Source of the DNA: Xenophilus azovorans DSM 13620 | Lineage (GTDB): Bacteria; Pseudomonadota; Gammaproteobacteria; Burkholderiales; Burkholderiaceae_C | Length of the DNA stretch: 43,363 nucleotides | Direction of reading: 5' to 3' | Assembly: GCF_000745855.1 (NCBI RefSeq) | Contig: NZ_JQKD01000043.1 | Location: forward strand, 1-43,363 | Shown: piece by piece, positions 32,869 through 42,263 of the stretch | Numbering within the stretch: the first letter of the stretch is position 1 | How the letters are laid out: every line of letters starts with the position of its first letter | Translations under genes and position numbers: made by a program | Notes under the pieces: generated by a model | What the model was told of the DNA's origin: nothing | The model's database searches: none | Seen by the model: the letters and a program-made list of their open reading frames with translations, nothing else

Positions 32869-34320
32869 ATGAAGACGAAATTGTTCATCAACAACACCTG
32901 GAGCGCTTCGAGTGACAAAAAGTCATTCGATCGCAAGCACCCTGTCAGTGGCGAGGTCGTGACCCAATGCGCGAACGCCACGGTGGACGATGCGGTCAAT
33001 GCGGCTCGAGCCGCTCAAGAGGCGTTCAAGTCCTGGAAGGCCGTCGGACCCTCGGAGCGGCGGCGCCTTCTTTTGAAGGTGGCAGACGTCATGGAGAGCA
33101 AAACGCCCGAGTTCATCGAAGTGATGGCCAAGGAAGTGGGCGCCTCCGCGCTATGGGCGGGGTTCAACGTGCACCTGTCGGCCAATGTGTTCCGGGAAGC
33201 CGCCTCACTGGCCACGCAAATACAAGGTGAAACCATTCCGACGGACAAGGCTGACACCCTGTCGATGACGCTGCGTCAACCGGTCGGCCCCATCTTGAGT
33301 ATCGCGCCATGGAACGGCACCGCAGTGCTCGCGGCGCGGGCCATCGCGTATCCGTTGGTCTGCGGCAATACCGTGGTGTTCAAAGGCTCCGAGTTCAGCC
33401 CCGGCACGCACGCGTTGATCGCGAAGTGCGTACAGGAGGCCGGCCTGCCCGCTGGCGTGCTCAATTATCTGAACTCGTCCCCGGACCGCTCGCCCGATAT
33501 CGCCGATGCGCTGATTTCGTCTAAAGAGATTCGTCGCATCAACTTTACGGGCTCCACTCGCGTGGGGCGCATCATCGCCCAGAAAGCGGCCCAACATCTC
33601 AAGCGCTGCTTGCTGGAGTTGGGTGGCAAGTCCCCGCTGATCGTTCTGGACGACGCGGACATCGACGCGGCGGTCAAGGCAGCGGTGTTTGGCAGTTTCC
33701 TGTTCCAAGGCCAGATCTGCATGTCCACCGAACGCCTGGTGGTCGACGAGAAGATCGCGGACGAATTTGTCGCGAAGTTCGTCGAGAAAACCAAGAAGTT
33801 GAGTGCAGGCGATCCGTGCGTGACCGGGGACTGCGTCATTGGTCCGATGGTGTCGTCCAACTCGGGGGACCGGATCAATGGCCTGTTGAAAGATGCCATC
33901 GACAAGGGTGCCAAGGTCGTGTGCGGTGGTATGGCCGAGGGTGCGGTCATGCCCGCCACGATCCTGGACCACGTGACAGCCGACATGCAGATCTACGATG
34001 AGGAAACCTTTGGTCCCATCACTGTGGTTGTTCGTTGCAAGGGCGAAGCCGATGCCATCCGTATTGCCAACGACAGTGCATATGGCCTGTCATCGGGCGT
34101 GTTTGGCCGGGACGTGAACCGGGCCCTGCGCGTGGGCATGGCGATCGAATACGGCTCGGTCCATATCAACGGGTCCACCGTACAGACCGAGGCGCAGGCG
34201 CCTTATGGCGGCACAAAGGCCACCGGTTATGGTCGCTTCGACGGACGCGCGGTGATTGACGAGTTCACGGAGATCAAATGGCTAACCATTGAACCGTTCG
34301 AGCAGCAGTATCCCTTCTAA
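32869..34320 (+). CDS. nagF: NagF, salicylaldehyde dehydrogenase
   Basis: A 483-aa NAD+-dependent aldehyde dehydrogenase that oxidises salicylaldehyde to salicylate. Catalytic Glu lies in LELGGKSP and the nucleophilic Cys in FQGQICMST; the cofactor-binding FTGSTRVG is present. CAGGAGACAACCC supports the start. Last step of the upper pathway. Confidence 0.94.
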   Translation: MKTKLFINNTWSASSDKKSFDRKHPVSGEVVTQCANATVDDAVNAARAAQEAFKSWKAVGPSERRRLLLKVADVMESKTPEFIEVMAKEVGASALWAGFNVHLSANVFREAASLATQIQGETIPTDKADTLSMTLRQPVGPILSIAPWNGTAVLAARAIAYPLVCGNTVVFKGSEFSPGTHALIAKCVQEAGLPAGVLNYLNSSPDRSPDIADALISSKEIRRINFTGSTRVGRIIAQKAAQHLKRCLLELGGKSPLIVLDDADIDAAVKAAVFGSFLFQGQICMSTERLVVDEKIADEFVAKFVEKTKKLSAGDPCVTGDCVIGPMVSSNSGDRINGLLKDAIDKGAKVVCGGMAEGAVMPATILDHVTADMQIYDEETFGPITVVVRCKGEADAIRIANDSAYGLSSGVFGRDVNRALRVGMAIEYGSVHINGSTVQTEAQAPYGGTKATGYGRFDGRAVIDEFTEIKWLTIEPFEQQYPF

Positions 34321-34345
34321 GCCGAAGCAACAAAGGAGTTAAACC

Positions 34346-35254
34346 ATGAACAAGCCGGCAGCAGTCATTGAATTGGGGTACATGGGCATTTCGGTCAAGG
34401 ATCCTGCAGCGTGGAAATCCTTTGCCGCAAACATGCTGGGACTTCAAGTCCTCGATGAGGGTGACAAGGATCGCTTCTATCTGCGAATGGACAATTGGCA
34501 CCATCGGATCGTGGTTCATCACAACGGTCAAGATGACCTTGAATACCTGGGCTGGCGTGTCGCCGGTCAACCGGAATTCGAGGCATTGGGTCAAAAGCTC
34601 GTGGACGCAGGCTACAAAGTCCGCGTGTGCGACAAAGCCGAAGCACAAGAACGGATGGTACTGGGCCTGATGAAGACAGAAGATCCGGGGGGCAACCCGA
34701 CCGAGATTTTCTGGGGACCTCGGATTGACCTGAACAATCCCTTCCACCCCGGTCGTCCCTTGCACGGAAAATTTCTAACCGGCGATCAGGGCCTAGGCCA
34801 CTGCATCGTGCGTCAGAATGATGTTGAAGCGGCGCGTAAGTTCTATAGCTTGCTGGGATTTCGTGGAGATGTCGAGTACCGCCTTCCTTTGCCCAACGGC
34901 ATGACGGCTGAGTTGACGTTCATGCATTGCAATGCTCGCGATCATTCCATCGGTTTCGGTTCAATGCCTGCGGCCAAGCGCCTCAATCATCTGATGATTG
35001 AATACACTCATATCGAAGATTTGGGTTACACACACCAGCTTTTCACGAAGGAAAAGATTGACATTGCCTTGCAATTGGGCATCCATTCCAACGATAAGGC
35101 GCTGACGTTCTACGGGGCAACACCTTCCGGCTGGCTGATCGAACCTGGGTGGCGAGGCGCCCCCGCCATTGCTGAATCGGAATATTACGTCGGCGACATT
35201 TTCGGTCACGCCATCGAGGCCACCGGTTATGGATTGGACGTCAAACTGAGCTAG
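34346..35254 (+). CDS. nagC: NagC, 1,2-dihydroxynaphthalene dioxygenase
   Basis: A 302-aa type I extradiol dioxygenase of the vicinal-oxygen-chelate family. Two VOC domains: the N-terminal one begins [15 protein letters not shown], and the C-terminal one supplies the Fe(II) ligands His (GHCIVRQND), His ([12 protein letters not shown]) and Glu (SGWLIEPGW). It cleaves 1,2-dihydroxynaphthalene to 2-hydroxychromene-2-carboxylate. Confidence 0.94.
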   Translation: MNKPAAVIELGYMGISVKDPAAWKSFAANMLGLQVLDEGDKDRFYLRMDNWHHRIVVHHNGQDDLEYLGWRVAGQPEFEALGQKLVDAGYKVRVCDKAEAQERMVLGLMKTEDPGGNPTEIFWGPRIDLNNPFHPGRPLHGKFLTGDQGLGHCIVRQNDVEAARKFYSLLGFRGDVEYRLPLPNGMTAELTFMHCNARDHSIGFGSMPAAKRLNHLMIEYTHIEDLGYTHQLFTKEKIDIALQLGIHSNDKALTFYGATPSGWLIEPGWRGAPAIAESEYYVGDIFGHAIEATGYGLDVKLS

Positions 35255-35322
35255 CCATGCAAAAGATGCGAAATCGATCGCATCTGTTTTTCCCATTCTG
35301 TTCCATATAACAAAAGGAGACA

Positions 35323-35961
35323 ATGATGATCAAAGAAGCCATTTCCCTCGCAGGACTTGGGATGCTGATGCTCAGCACCGCATATGCCGAGGATTCCCGT
35401 TGGTCATATCGCATCGGCGCCACCAACGTAGCCTTCGATGCGAGCGCCAAAGTTTCGATTGACGGAACAAGGGTTCCGGGTGGAAGCGCTGACGCTAGTG
35501 ACAACAACGCTTTGACATTTGACTTCGGCTACATCATTAACGATAACTGGAACGCGCGATTAATTTTTGGCATTCCACCCACCACAAAAGTGACAGGCGC
35601 AGGCACGCTGCCTCCGATTTTGCTCGGTCGTGTTCAATATGCTCCTGCGGTTTTGTCGGCGACCTACAACCTGCCGCAGATGGGATTGATTCGCCCGTAC
35701 GTGGGGGCGGGGATCAACTACACCCGAATTCTGAAAAGCAAAGATGCCAATCTGACCTCATTCGATGCAGATCATGCGTGGGCACCTGTGCTCCACATCG
35801 GCGCGGAAGCCGACATCAACCGCGACTGGTTTGTCAGCTTTGATCTCCGCAAACTTTATTTGAAAACAGATGCATCTGGGTTTCTTGGCCCGCAAGTCGC
35901 CACGGCCCGCGTAACATTGAATCCGTTGTTGACCTCGATTGCGATTGGTCGGAGATTTTGA
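35323..35961 (+). CDS. nagQ: NagQ, OmpW-family outer-membrane protein
   Basis: A 212-aa protein with a signal peptide (ISLAGLGMLMLSTAYA, cleavage near residue 22) and an eight-stranded OmpW-type beta-barrel with alternating hydrophobic residues and the GRRF terminus typical of outer-membrane proteins. The position matches nagQ/nahQ. Probable role is passage of naphthalene through the outer membrane, which is inferred rather than shown. AAGGAGACA precedes the start. Confidence 0.88.
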   Translation: MMIKEAISLAGLGMLMLSTAYAEDSRWSYRIGATNVAFDASAKVSIDGTRVPGGSADASDNNALTFDFGYIINDNWNARLIFGIPPTTKVTGAGTLPPILLGRVQYAPAVLSATYNLPQMGLIRPYVGAGINYTRILKSKDANLTSFDADHAWAPVLHIGAEADINRDWFVSFDLRKLYLKTDASGFLGPQVATARVTLNPLLTSIAIGRRF

Positions 35962-36018
35962 TCGGCCCACTTTGATTCCCAAGTTCTATTTACACCACCA
36001 TTTTTAAAGGATATTTGA

Positions 36019-37056
36019 ATGACAAGAAAGACCAGCAAAGCGACGCGCCTGACTGCAGAGGATATTCAAGGCGCATGGGTCATTATGCCGACCCCGTCCA
36101 CGCCGGATGCCTCGGACTGGCGCAGCACGCACACGGTTGATCTCGACGAGACGGCCCGGATTGTCGAGGAGTTGATTGCGGCCGGCGTCAATGGCATTCT
36201 GAGCCACGGCACCTTTGGCGAATGCGCGACGCTGACGTGGGAGGAGAAGCGGGATTTTGTTTCAACGGTCGTCGAAACCGCCCGTGGTCGAGTGCCCTAC
36301 TTCTGCGGCACAACAGCCTTGAATACCCGTGAAGTTATACGCCAGACCCGCGAAGTGATGGACATTGGTGCCCAAGGAACCATGCTCGGCGTGCCGATGT
36401 GGGTGAAGATGGATCTGCCCACCGCCGTGCAGTTTTATCGCGATGTGGCGGAAGCGGTGCCAGATGCTGCCATCGCTGTTTATGCCAACCCGGAGGCTTT
36501 CAAATTTGATTTTCCTCGCCCGTTTTGGGCCGAAATGTCCAAAATCCCGCAAGTTGTTACAGCCAAGTACTTGGGCATCGGAATGCTGGACTTGGATCTG
36601 AAATTGGCTCCAAATATTCGCTTCCTTCCGCATGAGGATGACTATTACGCTGCGGCCCGAATCAATCCTGAGCGCATGACCGCCTTCTGGTCCAGCGGCT
36701 CCATGTGCGGTCCAGCGACTGCCCTCATGCTTCGTGATGCGGTGACACAGGCCAAGACGACCGGTGACTGGACCAAGGCCAAGGCCATTTCAGATGACAT
36801 GCGCGCTGCCGACGCCACACTGTTTCCACGCGGCGATTTCTCGGAATTCTCGAAATACAACATTGGTCTCGAAAAAGCACGAATGGACGAGGCGGGTTGG
36901 CTCAAAGCGGGGCCGTGCCGGCCACCCTATACGCTGGTACCAGATGAATACCTTGCAGGTGCTCGAAAATCAGGCAACGCCTGGGCCGCACTGCATACCA
37001 AGTACGCCGAGGAATTGAAGAAAACCAAAACGGCAACCGGCTCGAAAAAGAAGTGA
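36019..37056 (+). CDS. nagE: NagE, trans-o-hydroxybenzylidenepyruvate hydratase-aldolase
   Basis: A 345-aa class I aldolase of the dihydrodipicolinate synthase/N-acetylneuraminate lyase family. It splits trans-o-hydroxybenzylidenepyruvate to salicylaldehyde and pyruvate. The Schiff-base Lys is in VTAKYLGIG, with [11 protein letters not shown] as the pyruvate-binding loop. Start preceded by AAAGGATA. The C-terminus is Lys-rich (SKKK). Two hairpins lie in the gap after it. Confidence 0.93.
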   Translation: MTRKTSKATRLTAEDIQGAWVIMPTPSTPDASDWRSTHTVDLDETARIVEELIAAGVNGILSHGTFGECATLTWEEKRDFVSTVVETARGRVPYFCGTTALNTREVIRQTREVMDIGAQGTMLGVPMWVKMDLPTAVQFYRDVAEAVPDAAIAVYANPEAFKFDFPRPFWAEMSKIPQVVTAKYLGIGMLDLDLKLAPNIRFLPHEDDYYAAARINPERMTAFWSSGSMCGPATALMLRDAVTQAKTTGDWTKAKAISDDMRAADATLFPRGDFSEFSKYNIGLEKARMDEAGWLKAGPCRPPYTLVPDEYLAGARKSGNAWAALHTKYAEELKKTKTATGSKKK

Positions 37057-37087
37057 GGCGAGGCCAGGTCCTGAGTCAGATATCTCC

Positions 37088-37108
37088 GATCAGCAAAGCT
37101 GGCTGATC
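37088..37108 (+). other. Hairpin 1 in the nagE-nagD gap
   Basis: GATCAGC (37088-37094) and GCTGATC (37102-37108) form a perfect 7-bp stem with a 7-nt loop. No T-run follows, so it is not a standard Rho-independent terminator. It may stabilise or process the polycistronic mRNA. Confidence 0.5.
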
Positions 37109-37165
37109 TGGGCGTCCTCTGGATTGGAGGAATCGGCGAGTATCAAATATGCGAGTACGCCGTAA

Positions 37166-37194
37166 AAGCGCCAAGAGCGCGGGATGTGGCGCTT
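37166..37194 (+). other. Hairpin 2 in the nagE-nagD gap
   Basis: AAGCGCC (37166-37172) and GGCGCTT (37188-37194) form a perfect 7-bp stem with a 15-nt loop, about 50 nt before the nagD start. A T7 run lies at 37224-37230, too far away for a typical terminator. Confidence 0.45.
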
Positions 37195-37245
37195 GCCCTG
37201 AAGCAGCTCCACATTTCTGCCGTCTTTTTTTGGGAGAGCCTGAGC

Positions 37246-37839
37246 ATGATGGTTGATTTTTATTTCGATTTTTTGAGCCCCTTTTCGTACCTGGCAAACC
37301 ACCGTTTGTCGGTGCTAGCGGGGCGTTATGGATTCCCCATCCAGTATCACGCCATTGATTTGGCGCGAGCAAAGACGGCCATTGGCAACATCGGGCCGTC
37401 CAATCGGGATCTCAAGGTCAAGCTTGACTACTTAAAGGTGGATTTGCAGCGATGGGCCGATCTCTATAGGATTCCGTTGGTTTTCCCCCCTAACTTCAAC
37501 AGCCGCCGGGTGAATGCCGGACTGTATTACCCGGCAGCCAGGGAGCGAGCCGCTGAATATGTTCGCCTTGTTTTCGATTCGGCTTGGGGGAAAGGGTGGG
37601 CACTGGATGCTGATAGCTTGCTGGCTGAGGTATGCGACAAGCTAAACTGGGATCTCGGTGAATTTGAAGATTTTTTGAACAGCGAAAATGCCGCCAAGGC
37701 ATACGACGAAGAGACGCAGGCGGCCATTGACCGAAAGGTTTTCGGGGTTCCCACCGTGTTTTGGGATGATCAAATGTGGTGGGGAAATGACCGCCTTTTC
37801 ATGCTTGAGAGCAGGTTGCAAAAGGAAACGCAACCATAA
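37246..37839 (+). CDS. nagD: NagD, 2-hydroxychromene-2-carboxylate isomerase
   Basis: A 197-aa kappa-class GST-like (DsbA-fold) isomerase that uses glutathione to convert 2-hydroxychromene-2-carboxylate to trans-o-hydroxybenzylidenepyruvate. It has the FYFDFLSPFSYLAN motif with the catalytic Ser and the late FGVPTVFWDDQMWWGNDRL motif typical of the family. GGGAGAG precedes ATG 37246; 37249 is also possible. It follows nagE after a gap of about 190 nt that holds two hairpins. Confidence 0.93.
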   Translation: MMVDFYFDFLSPFSYLANHRLSVLAGRYGFPIQYHAIDLARAKTAIGNIGPSNRDLKVKLDYLKVDLQRWADLYRIPLVFPPNFNSRRVNAGLYYPAARERAAEYVRLVFDSAWGKGWALDADSLLAEVCDKLNWDLGEFEDFLNSENAAKAYDEETQAAIDRKVFGVPTVFWDDQMWWGNDRLFMLESRLQKETQP

Positions 37840-37897
37840 ATTCTCAGTGCATCGATTTTTCTGATTTTTCAACCACGCCTTGATTTTAAGGAGTCTC

Positions 37898-38503
37898 ATG
37901 AAGCTTTATTACAGCCCCGGCGCATGTTCATTGTCGCCTCACATCATCCTTCGTGAAGGTGGATTTGACTTTCAGCTAGAAAAGGTTGATCTCGGCACCA
38001 AGGTGACTGAGACTGGTGTTGATTACAAGACCGTCAATCCCGTGGGCAGTGTCCCCGCTTTGCAAATGGATGATGGGCAGGTGCTCACCGAAGGGCCGGC
38101 CATCGTTCAATACCTCGCTGACCGTGTGCCAGAAAAATGCCTGGCACCGGCAGCTGGCTCGCTGGAGCGTTACCGACTGATGGAATGGCTGAATTTCATC
38201 TCCACCGAATTGCATAAAAGCTTCGGAGCGCTGTTCAGCCCGGTGTTTCCACAGGATGCCAAGCCAGTCATCAAGGCCCAATTGGAAAGCCGTCTTGCCC
38301 ATACCGAGCAGATGCTCGGTGACAAGGTTTGGGCCATGGGGAACGACTTTTCCGTGGTGGACGCCTACTTGTTTACTGTGCTTGGCTGGGGGGCTTACGT
38401 GAATGTGGACCTTTCGCCTTGGCCCGGCCTGCAAGGCTACCTCAACCGCGTGGCTGAACGTCCAGCAGTCCGGGCCACATTGTCGGCTGAAGGTTTGATC
38501 TGA
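37898..38503 (+). CDS. nagJ: NagJ, glutathione S-transferase-like protein
   Basis: A 201-aa beta-class GST with the N-terminal thioredoxin fold (MKLYYSPGACSLSPHI, Cys10 probably binding glutathione), NPVGSVPAL, and a helical C-terminal domain (DFSVVDAYLFTVL). It occupies the position of nagJ in strain U2. Its role is not settled; it may support glutathione-dependent steps or detoxify naphthalene oxides. AAGGAGTCTC precedes ATG 37898. Confidence 0.9.
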   Translation: MKLYYSPGACSLSPHIILREGGFDFQLEKVDLGTKVTETGVDYKTVNPVGSVPALQMDDGQVLTEGPAIVQYLADRVPEKCLAPAAGSLERYRLMEWLNFISTELHKSFGALFSPVFPQDAKPVIKAQLESRLAHTEQMLGDKVWAMGNDFSVVDAYLFTVLGWGAYVNVDLSPWPGLQGYLNRVAERPAVRATLSAEGLI

Positions 38504-38624
38504 TTTTTTTAGAGAAATAAATAAAGCATGGCCAGCCTCCATGAGCGGCCAGCCATGCCGCGGGGCAGCCGTGGGCAGCGGCCTCGATCAAATTTCGATG
38601 CACACAGATTACGAGCCCCTTTTT

Positions 38625-38638
38625 CCGACTGCGGTCGG
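38625..38638 (+). other. Small hairpin between nagJ and nagI
   Basis: CCGAC and GTCGG pair around a TGCG loop in the 230-nt gap between nagJ and nagI. A T5 run lies just before it on the plus strand. It could terminate transcription from the opposite strand or be chance. The rest of this gap holds no gene that I recognise. Confidence 0.3.
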
Positions 38639-38733
38639 ATTCAGAAATTGCCGATACTTGCTTTGGTCTGATCGAAGCGTGAGGGATATCGGCTTCCCCT
38701 ATCCACATGCTTGATGAAGAGGAGCGTATCACC

Positions 38734-39774
38734 ATGAGTCACGAACTTGGCCGACTGGAAGACCTGCCGCAGGACTACCGAGACGAACTCAAACAACTTA
38801 ACCTGGTGCCGCTATGGCCCAGCCTACGCGCGGTGCTGCCGCCCAATGTCCCGACCCGCCAGACGCAGCCGACTTACTGGTCCTACCAGACGCTCAAGCC
38901 GCTGCTGCTCAAGGCCGGTGAGCTGACCCCCATTGAGAAGGCCGAGCGCCGCGTGCTGGTGCTGGCCAACCCCGGCCACGGCCTGGAGAAGATGCAAGCC
39001 AGCGCCGCCATATACCTGGGCATGCAGTTGCTGCTGCCCGGCGAGTGGGCGCCCAGCCACCGCCACACCCCCAACGCGGTGCGCATGATCGTGGAGGGCG
39101 AGGGCGCCTACACCACCGTGGATGGCGAGAAGTGCCCCATGAGCCGGGGTGACCTCATCCTCACGCCCACCGGCCTGTGGCACGAGCACGGCCACGACGG
39201 CAACGAGCCCGTGGTGTGGCTCGATGTGCTGGACCTGCCGCTGGTGTACTACATGGAGGCCAGCTACCACATCGACGGCGAGCGCCAGCAGGTCGACCCC
39301 GGCCGGGGCGACTGCGCCTGGACCCGTGCGGGCGTGGTGCCAACCCCCGTGTTCCAGCGCAGCGACAAGCGCTATCCTCTCTTGCGCTACCCTTGGGCCG
39401 ACACCCGTGCCGCCCTGCTGTCGCTGGCGGCCGACCAGCCTGAGCAGGAATGCGTGCAGGTCACCTACGTCAACCCCGAAACGGGTGACGACGCCGAGAA
39501 CATCCTGGGCTTCTACGCCCTGATGCTCAAGCCCGGCCAGACCCTGCGCCTGCCCGTGCGTTCGCCCGCCGTGGTGTTCCACCAGATCGAAGGCCGCAGC
39601 GAGGCGCGCATCGCCGAGTCCACCTTCGCCCTGAGGGAAGCCGATACCTGCTGCGCCCCCGGCTACACCGAGGTGACGCTGAAAAACCTCTCAGCCGACC
39701 AGCCGTCCTTCATCTTCATGGCCGACGAATCGCCCCTGCACCGCAAGCTGGGCGTCTTTGAAAACCGCGGCTGA
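38734..39774 (+). CDS. nagI: NagI, gentisate 1,2-dioxygenase
   Basis: A 346-aa Fe(II) bicupin that opens gentisate to maleylpyruvate. Ligands are the His pair in PSHRHTPNAVR and the third His in LWHEHGHDG. ATG 38734 has GAGGAG upstream; an ATG at 38707 would add nine residues. DNA from here to nagL is much richer in GC than nagB-nagJ, so the nagIKL block was probably joined to the upper-pathway genes. Second gentisate dioxygenase-type gene in the window. Confidence 0.95.
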   Translation: MSHELGRLEDLPQDYRDELKQLNLVPLWPSLRAVLPPNVPTRQTQPTYWSYQTLKPLLLKAGELTPIEKAERRVLVLANPGHGLEKMQASAAIYLGMQLLLPGEWAPSHRHTPNAVRMIVEGEGAYTTVDGEKCPMSRGDLILTPTGLWHEHGHDGNEPVVWLDVLDLPLVYYMEASYHIDGERQQVDPGRGDCAWTRAGVVPTPVFQRSDKRYPLLRYPWADTRAALLSLAADQPEQECVQVTYVNPETGDDAENILGFYALMLKPGQTLRLPVRSPAVVFHQIEGRSEARIAESTFALREADTCCAPGYTEVTLKNLSADQPSFIFMADESPLHRKLGVFENRG

Positions 39775-39807
39775 GCCGCCGCGAAGCACCACACAACAGG
39801 AAAGCAA

Positions 39808-40509
39808 GTGAGCAACTACCTCTGGAACCCGCCTCCCGTCCAGTCTCTGCCCGTTCGTGGCAAGACCGAGCGCTTCCCCATCAACCGCATCTTCTGCGTC
39901 GGCCGCAACTACCACGCCCACGCGGTGGAAATGGGCCGTCCGGTCGACAAAAGCGTCGAACAAGCGTTCTACTTCACCAAATCGCCACAAACCCTGGTGG
40001 AAAGTGGTGCGACCGTGGCCTACCCGCCGCGCACCAGCAACTACCACTACGAGATGGAGCTGGTGCTGGCGATCGGCAAGCCCGGCTTCCGCGTCAGCGA
40101 AGACCAGGCGCACGAGTTGATTTACGGCTACGCCGCCGGCCTGGACATGACCCGGCGCGACCTGCAACTGGTGGCACGCGACAAGGGCCGCCCCTGGGAC
40201 ACCGGCAAGGACATCGAGGAAGGCTCGGTCTGCTCCGAGATCGTGCCGATGCAAGGCGTGGTGGTGGAGCAGGGCGCGATCGCCCTGGAAGTCAACGGCC
40301 AGACCAAACAGTCGTCCAACGTGGACAAGCTGATCTGGAACGTCCGCGAGATCATTGCCGACCTCTCCACCTACTACCACTTGCAACCCGGCGACCTGAT
40401 TTACACCGGCACGCCCGAAGGCGTGGGCGCCGTGGTGGCGGGTGACAAGATCATCGGCCGTGTGGAAGGCATTGCCGAGATCAGCCTGACCGTCGGCCCG
40501 GCCGAGTGA
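39808..40509 (+). CDS. nagK: NagK, fumarylpyruvate hydrolase
   Basis: A 233-aa FAH-family hydrolase that splits fumarylpyruvate into fumarate and pyruvate. It shows VGRNYHAHAVEMG, the metal-ligand stretch YHYEMELVLAIGK, GYAAGLDMTRRDLQ, and LQPGDLIYTGTPEGVG. GTG 39808 has CAGGAAAG upstream. It is shorter than the FAH-family paralogue in the P450 operon (289 aa). Its stop overlaps a possible GTG start of nagL. Confidence 0.93.
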   Translation: MSNYLWNPPPVQSLPVRGKTERFPINRIFCVGRNYHAHAVEMGRPVDKSVEQAFYFTKSPQTLVESGATVAYPPRTSNYHYEMELVLAIGKPGFRVSEDQAHELIYGYAAGLDMTRRDLQLVARDKGRPWDTGKDIEEGSVCSEIVPMQGVVVEQGAIALEVNGQTKQSSNVDKLIWNVREIIADLSTYYHLQPGDLIYTGTPEGVGAVVAGDKIIGRVEGIAEISLTVGPAE

Positions 40510-40520
40510 GCCTGCACGCG

Positions 40521-41159
40521 ATGAAGCTGTACAACTTCTGGCGCAGCGGCACGTCACACCGGCTGCGCATCGCGCTCAACCTCAAGGGCGTGCCCTACGA
40601 GTACCTGGCCGTGCACCTGGGCAAGGAAGAGCACCTAAAGGACGCCTTCAAGGCGCTGAACCCACAGCAGTTGGTGCCCGCGCTGGACACGGGCGCGCAA
40701 GTGCTGATCCAGTCGCCGGCCATCATCGAATGGCTGGAGGAACAGTACCCCACGCCCGCGCTGCTGCCGGCCGACGCCGACGGCCGCCAACGGGTGCGCG
40801 CGCTGGCCGCCATCGTGGGCTGCGACATCCACCCCATCAACAACCGCCGCATTCTGGAGTACCTGCGCAAGACGTTCGGCGCCGACGAGGCCGCCATCAA
40901 CGCCTGGTGTGGCACCTGGATCAGCGCCGGTTTCGATGCCTACGAAGCACTGCTGGCGGTCGACCCGAAGCGCGGCCGCTACAGCTTTGGCGACACACCC
41001 ACGCTGGCCGACTGCTACCTGGTGCCGCAGGTGGAAAGCGCCCGCCGCTTCCAGGTGGACCTGACGCCCTACCCCCTGATCCGCGCAGTGGACGCGGCCT
41101 GCGGCGAGTTGGACGCATTTCGGCGCGCCGCGCCAGCTGCTCAACCTGATTCGGCTTGA
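40521..41159 (+). CDS. nagL: NagL, glutathione-dependent maleylpyruvate isomerase
   Basis: A 212-aa zeta-class GST that isomerises maleylpyruvate to fumarylpyruvate. It has the SGTSHRLRIALNLKG motif with the active-site Ser, QLVPALDTG and LIQSPAIIEWLEEQYP. ATG 40521 gives the 212-aa length I recall for the crystallised U2 NagL and an apparently near-identical sequence. GTG 40506, which overlaps nagK, is the alternative start. Last recognised enzyme of the nag pathway. Confidence 0.95.
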   Translation: MKLYNFWRSGTSHRLRIALNLKGVPYEYLAVHLGKEEHLKDAFKALNPQQLVPALDTGAQVLIQSPAIIEWLEEQYPTPALLPADADGRQRVRALAAIVGCDIHPINNRRILEYLRKTFGADEAAINAWCGTWISAGFDAYEALLAVDPKRGRYSFGDTPTLADCYLVPQVESARRFQVDLTPYPLIRAVDAACGELDAFRRAAPAAQPDSA

Positions 41160-41254
41160 CGAAAAATACGCCGCCTTCGCCCTAATAAACAGTTCGTAGC
41201 CCTGCCCAGTGACAAGTATCAATGAGCAATAGTGAAAATGTAAGGGGAAAGATT

Positions 41255-42247
41255 ATGAAACATATTCTGACCCGACGAGCAGCCCTGAGCACTTTGGGCT
41301 CCCTTGGAATCGGGGGCCTTCCGGGCATGAGCTTGGCGCAATCCGGCCCTGGCGTGGCCACGATCGTGATTGGACTCGCCGCAGGCGGAGCGACCGATAT
41401 GGCTGCCCGCCGGTTGTCTGAGGGAATGCGCGGTGCCTATGCTTCCAGTGTGCTCGTCGACAACCGCACGGGGGCGGGTGGTCGAATTGCGATCCAGCAT
41501 GTTAAGGCCGCGGCACCAAACGGCGCGACACTTCTGCTGACGCCTGCATCCATGATGACGCTATACCCTCACACGTACAAAGATCTGGGATATGACCCGG
41601 TCAAGGACTTTGTGCCGGTCGGTATGGTTTCGACAAGCGAGGTTGGGTTTGCGATCGGGCCCGCTGTCCCGGAATCGGTTGGTAGCCTCAACGACTACTT
41701 GGCCTGGATCAAGAGTAACCCTGATTCTGCCACGTTTGGCCATGGTGCCACCGGCTCTGGACCGCATTTCTTGGGCGAGCTGCTCGGGCGGCTTTTGGGC
41801 GTGAAAATGGTGCAGACAGGCTTCCGCGGTTCCCAGCCTGCGATTGTGGACCTGTTGGGGGGGCACATCCCGGCGGTGGCCGCGCCCTTGGGTGAGTTCC
41901 TCCCTCACATGAAGACCGGCAAGATCCGGGTGCTGGGCGTGACTGGCGCCAACCGCTCTCGTTTCCTGACCAACGTCCCGACCTTCAAGGAGCTCCACAT
42001 CGCCTTGAGTGAGATGACCGAGTGGTTCGGGGTATTCATGCCCGCAGGCACGCCCGCGCAAGCGGTCCAGCAAGCCAGCGCTGCCATGAAGTCGGCTGTT
42101 GCAAACCCGGAACTGGTCAAGGCCTACGCCATGATGGGCATGGAGGCTGGTTGGAGTTCGCCTGAAGGCTTGTCCGATCGATTGAAAAACGACATCAAAC
42201 GCTGGCAAGCAGTCGCTGAGAAAATTGGTTTTACCGCGCAGTCTTGA
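41255..42247 (+). CDS. Bug/TctC-family periplasmic receptor
   Basis: A 330-aa tripartite tricarboxylate transporter-type receptor. The signal region holds twin arginines (LTRRAALSTLG) and ends near LAQ, so Tat export is possible. Family stretches are GLAAGGATDMAARRLSEG, VDNRTGAGGRIAIQHV, YDPVKDFVPVG and PTFKEL. AAGGGGAAAG supports ATG 41255. It follows nagL by about 95 nt, in the place of the uncharacterised nagM/nagN genes of U2, but I cannot say whether it is the same gene. Likely binds an aromatic or organic acid. Confidence 0.85.
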   Translation: MKHILTRRAALSTLGSLGIGGLPGMSLAQSGPGVATIVIGLAAGGATDMAARRLSEGMRGAYASSVLVDNRTGAGGRIAIQHVKAAAPNGATLLLTPASMMTLYPHTYKDLGYDPVKDFVPVGMVSTSEVGFAIGPAVPESVGSLNDYLAWIKSNPDSATFGHGATGSGPHFLGELLGRLLGVKMVQTGFRGSQPAIVDLLGGHIPAVAAPLGEFLPHMKTGKIRVLGVTGANRSRFLTNVPTFKELHIALSEMTEWFGVFMPAGTPAQAVQQASAAMKSAVANPELVKAYAMMGMEAGWSSPEGLSDRLKNDIKRWQAVAEKIGFTAQS

Positions 42248-42263
42248 GCAGAGGGGGGGCACC

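Noticed and set aside
37224-37230. T7 run as a Rho-independent terminator between nagE and nagD
   Set aside because: The nearest stem ends 30 nt upstream, too far for a terminator, and nagD has its own good ribosome binding site just after the run.
38519-38560. Imperfect hairpin with repeated GGCCAGCC after nagJ as a terminator
   Set aside because: The stem is interrupted by a CA/CA mismatch and has no following T-run, so the evidence is weak.
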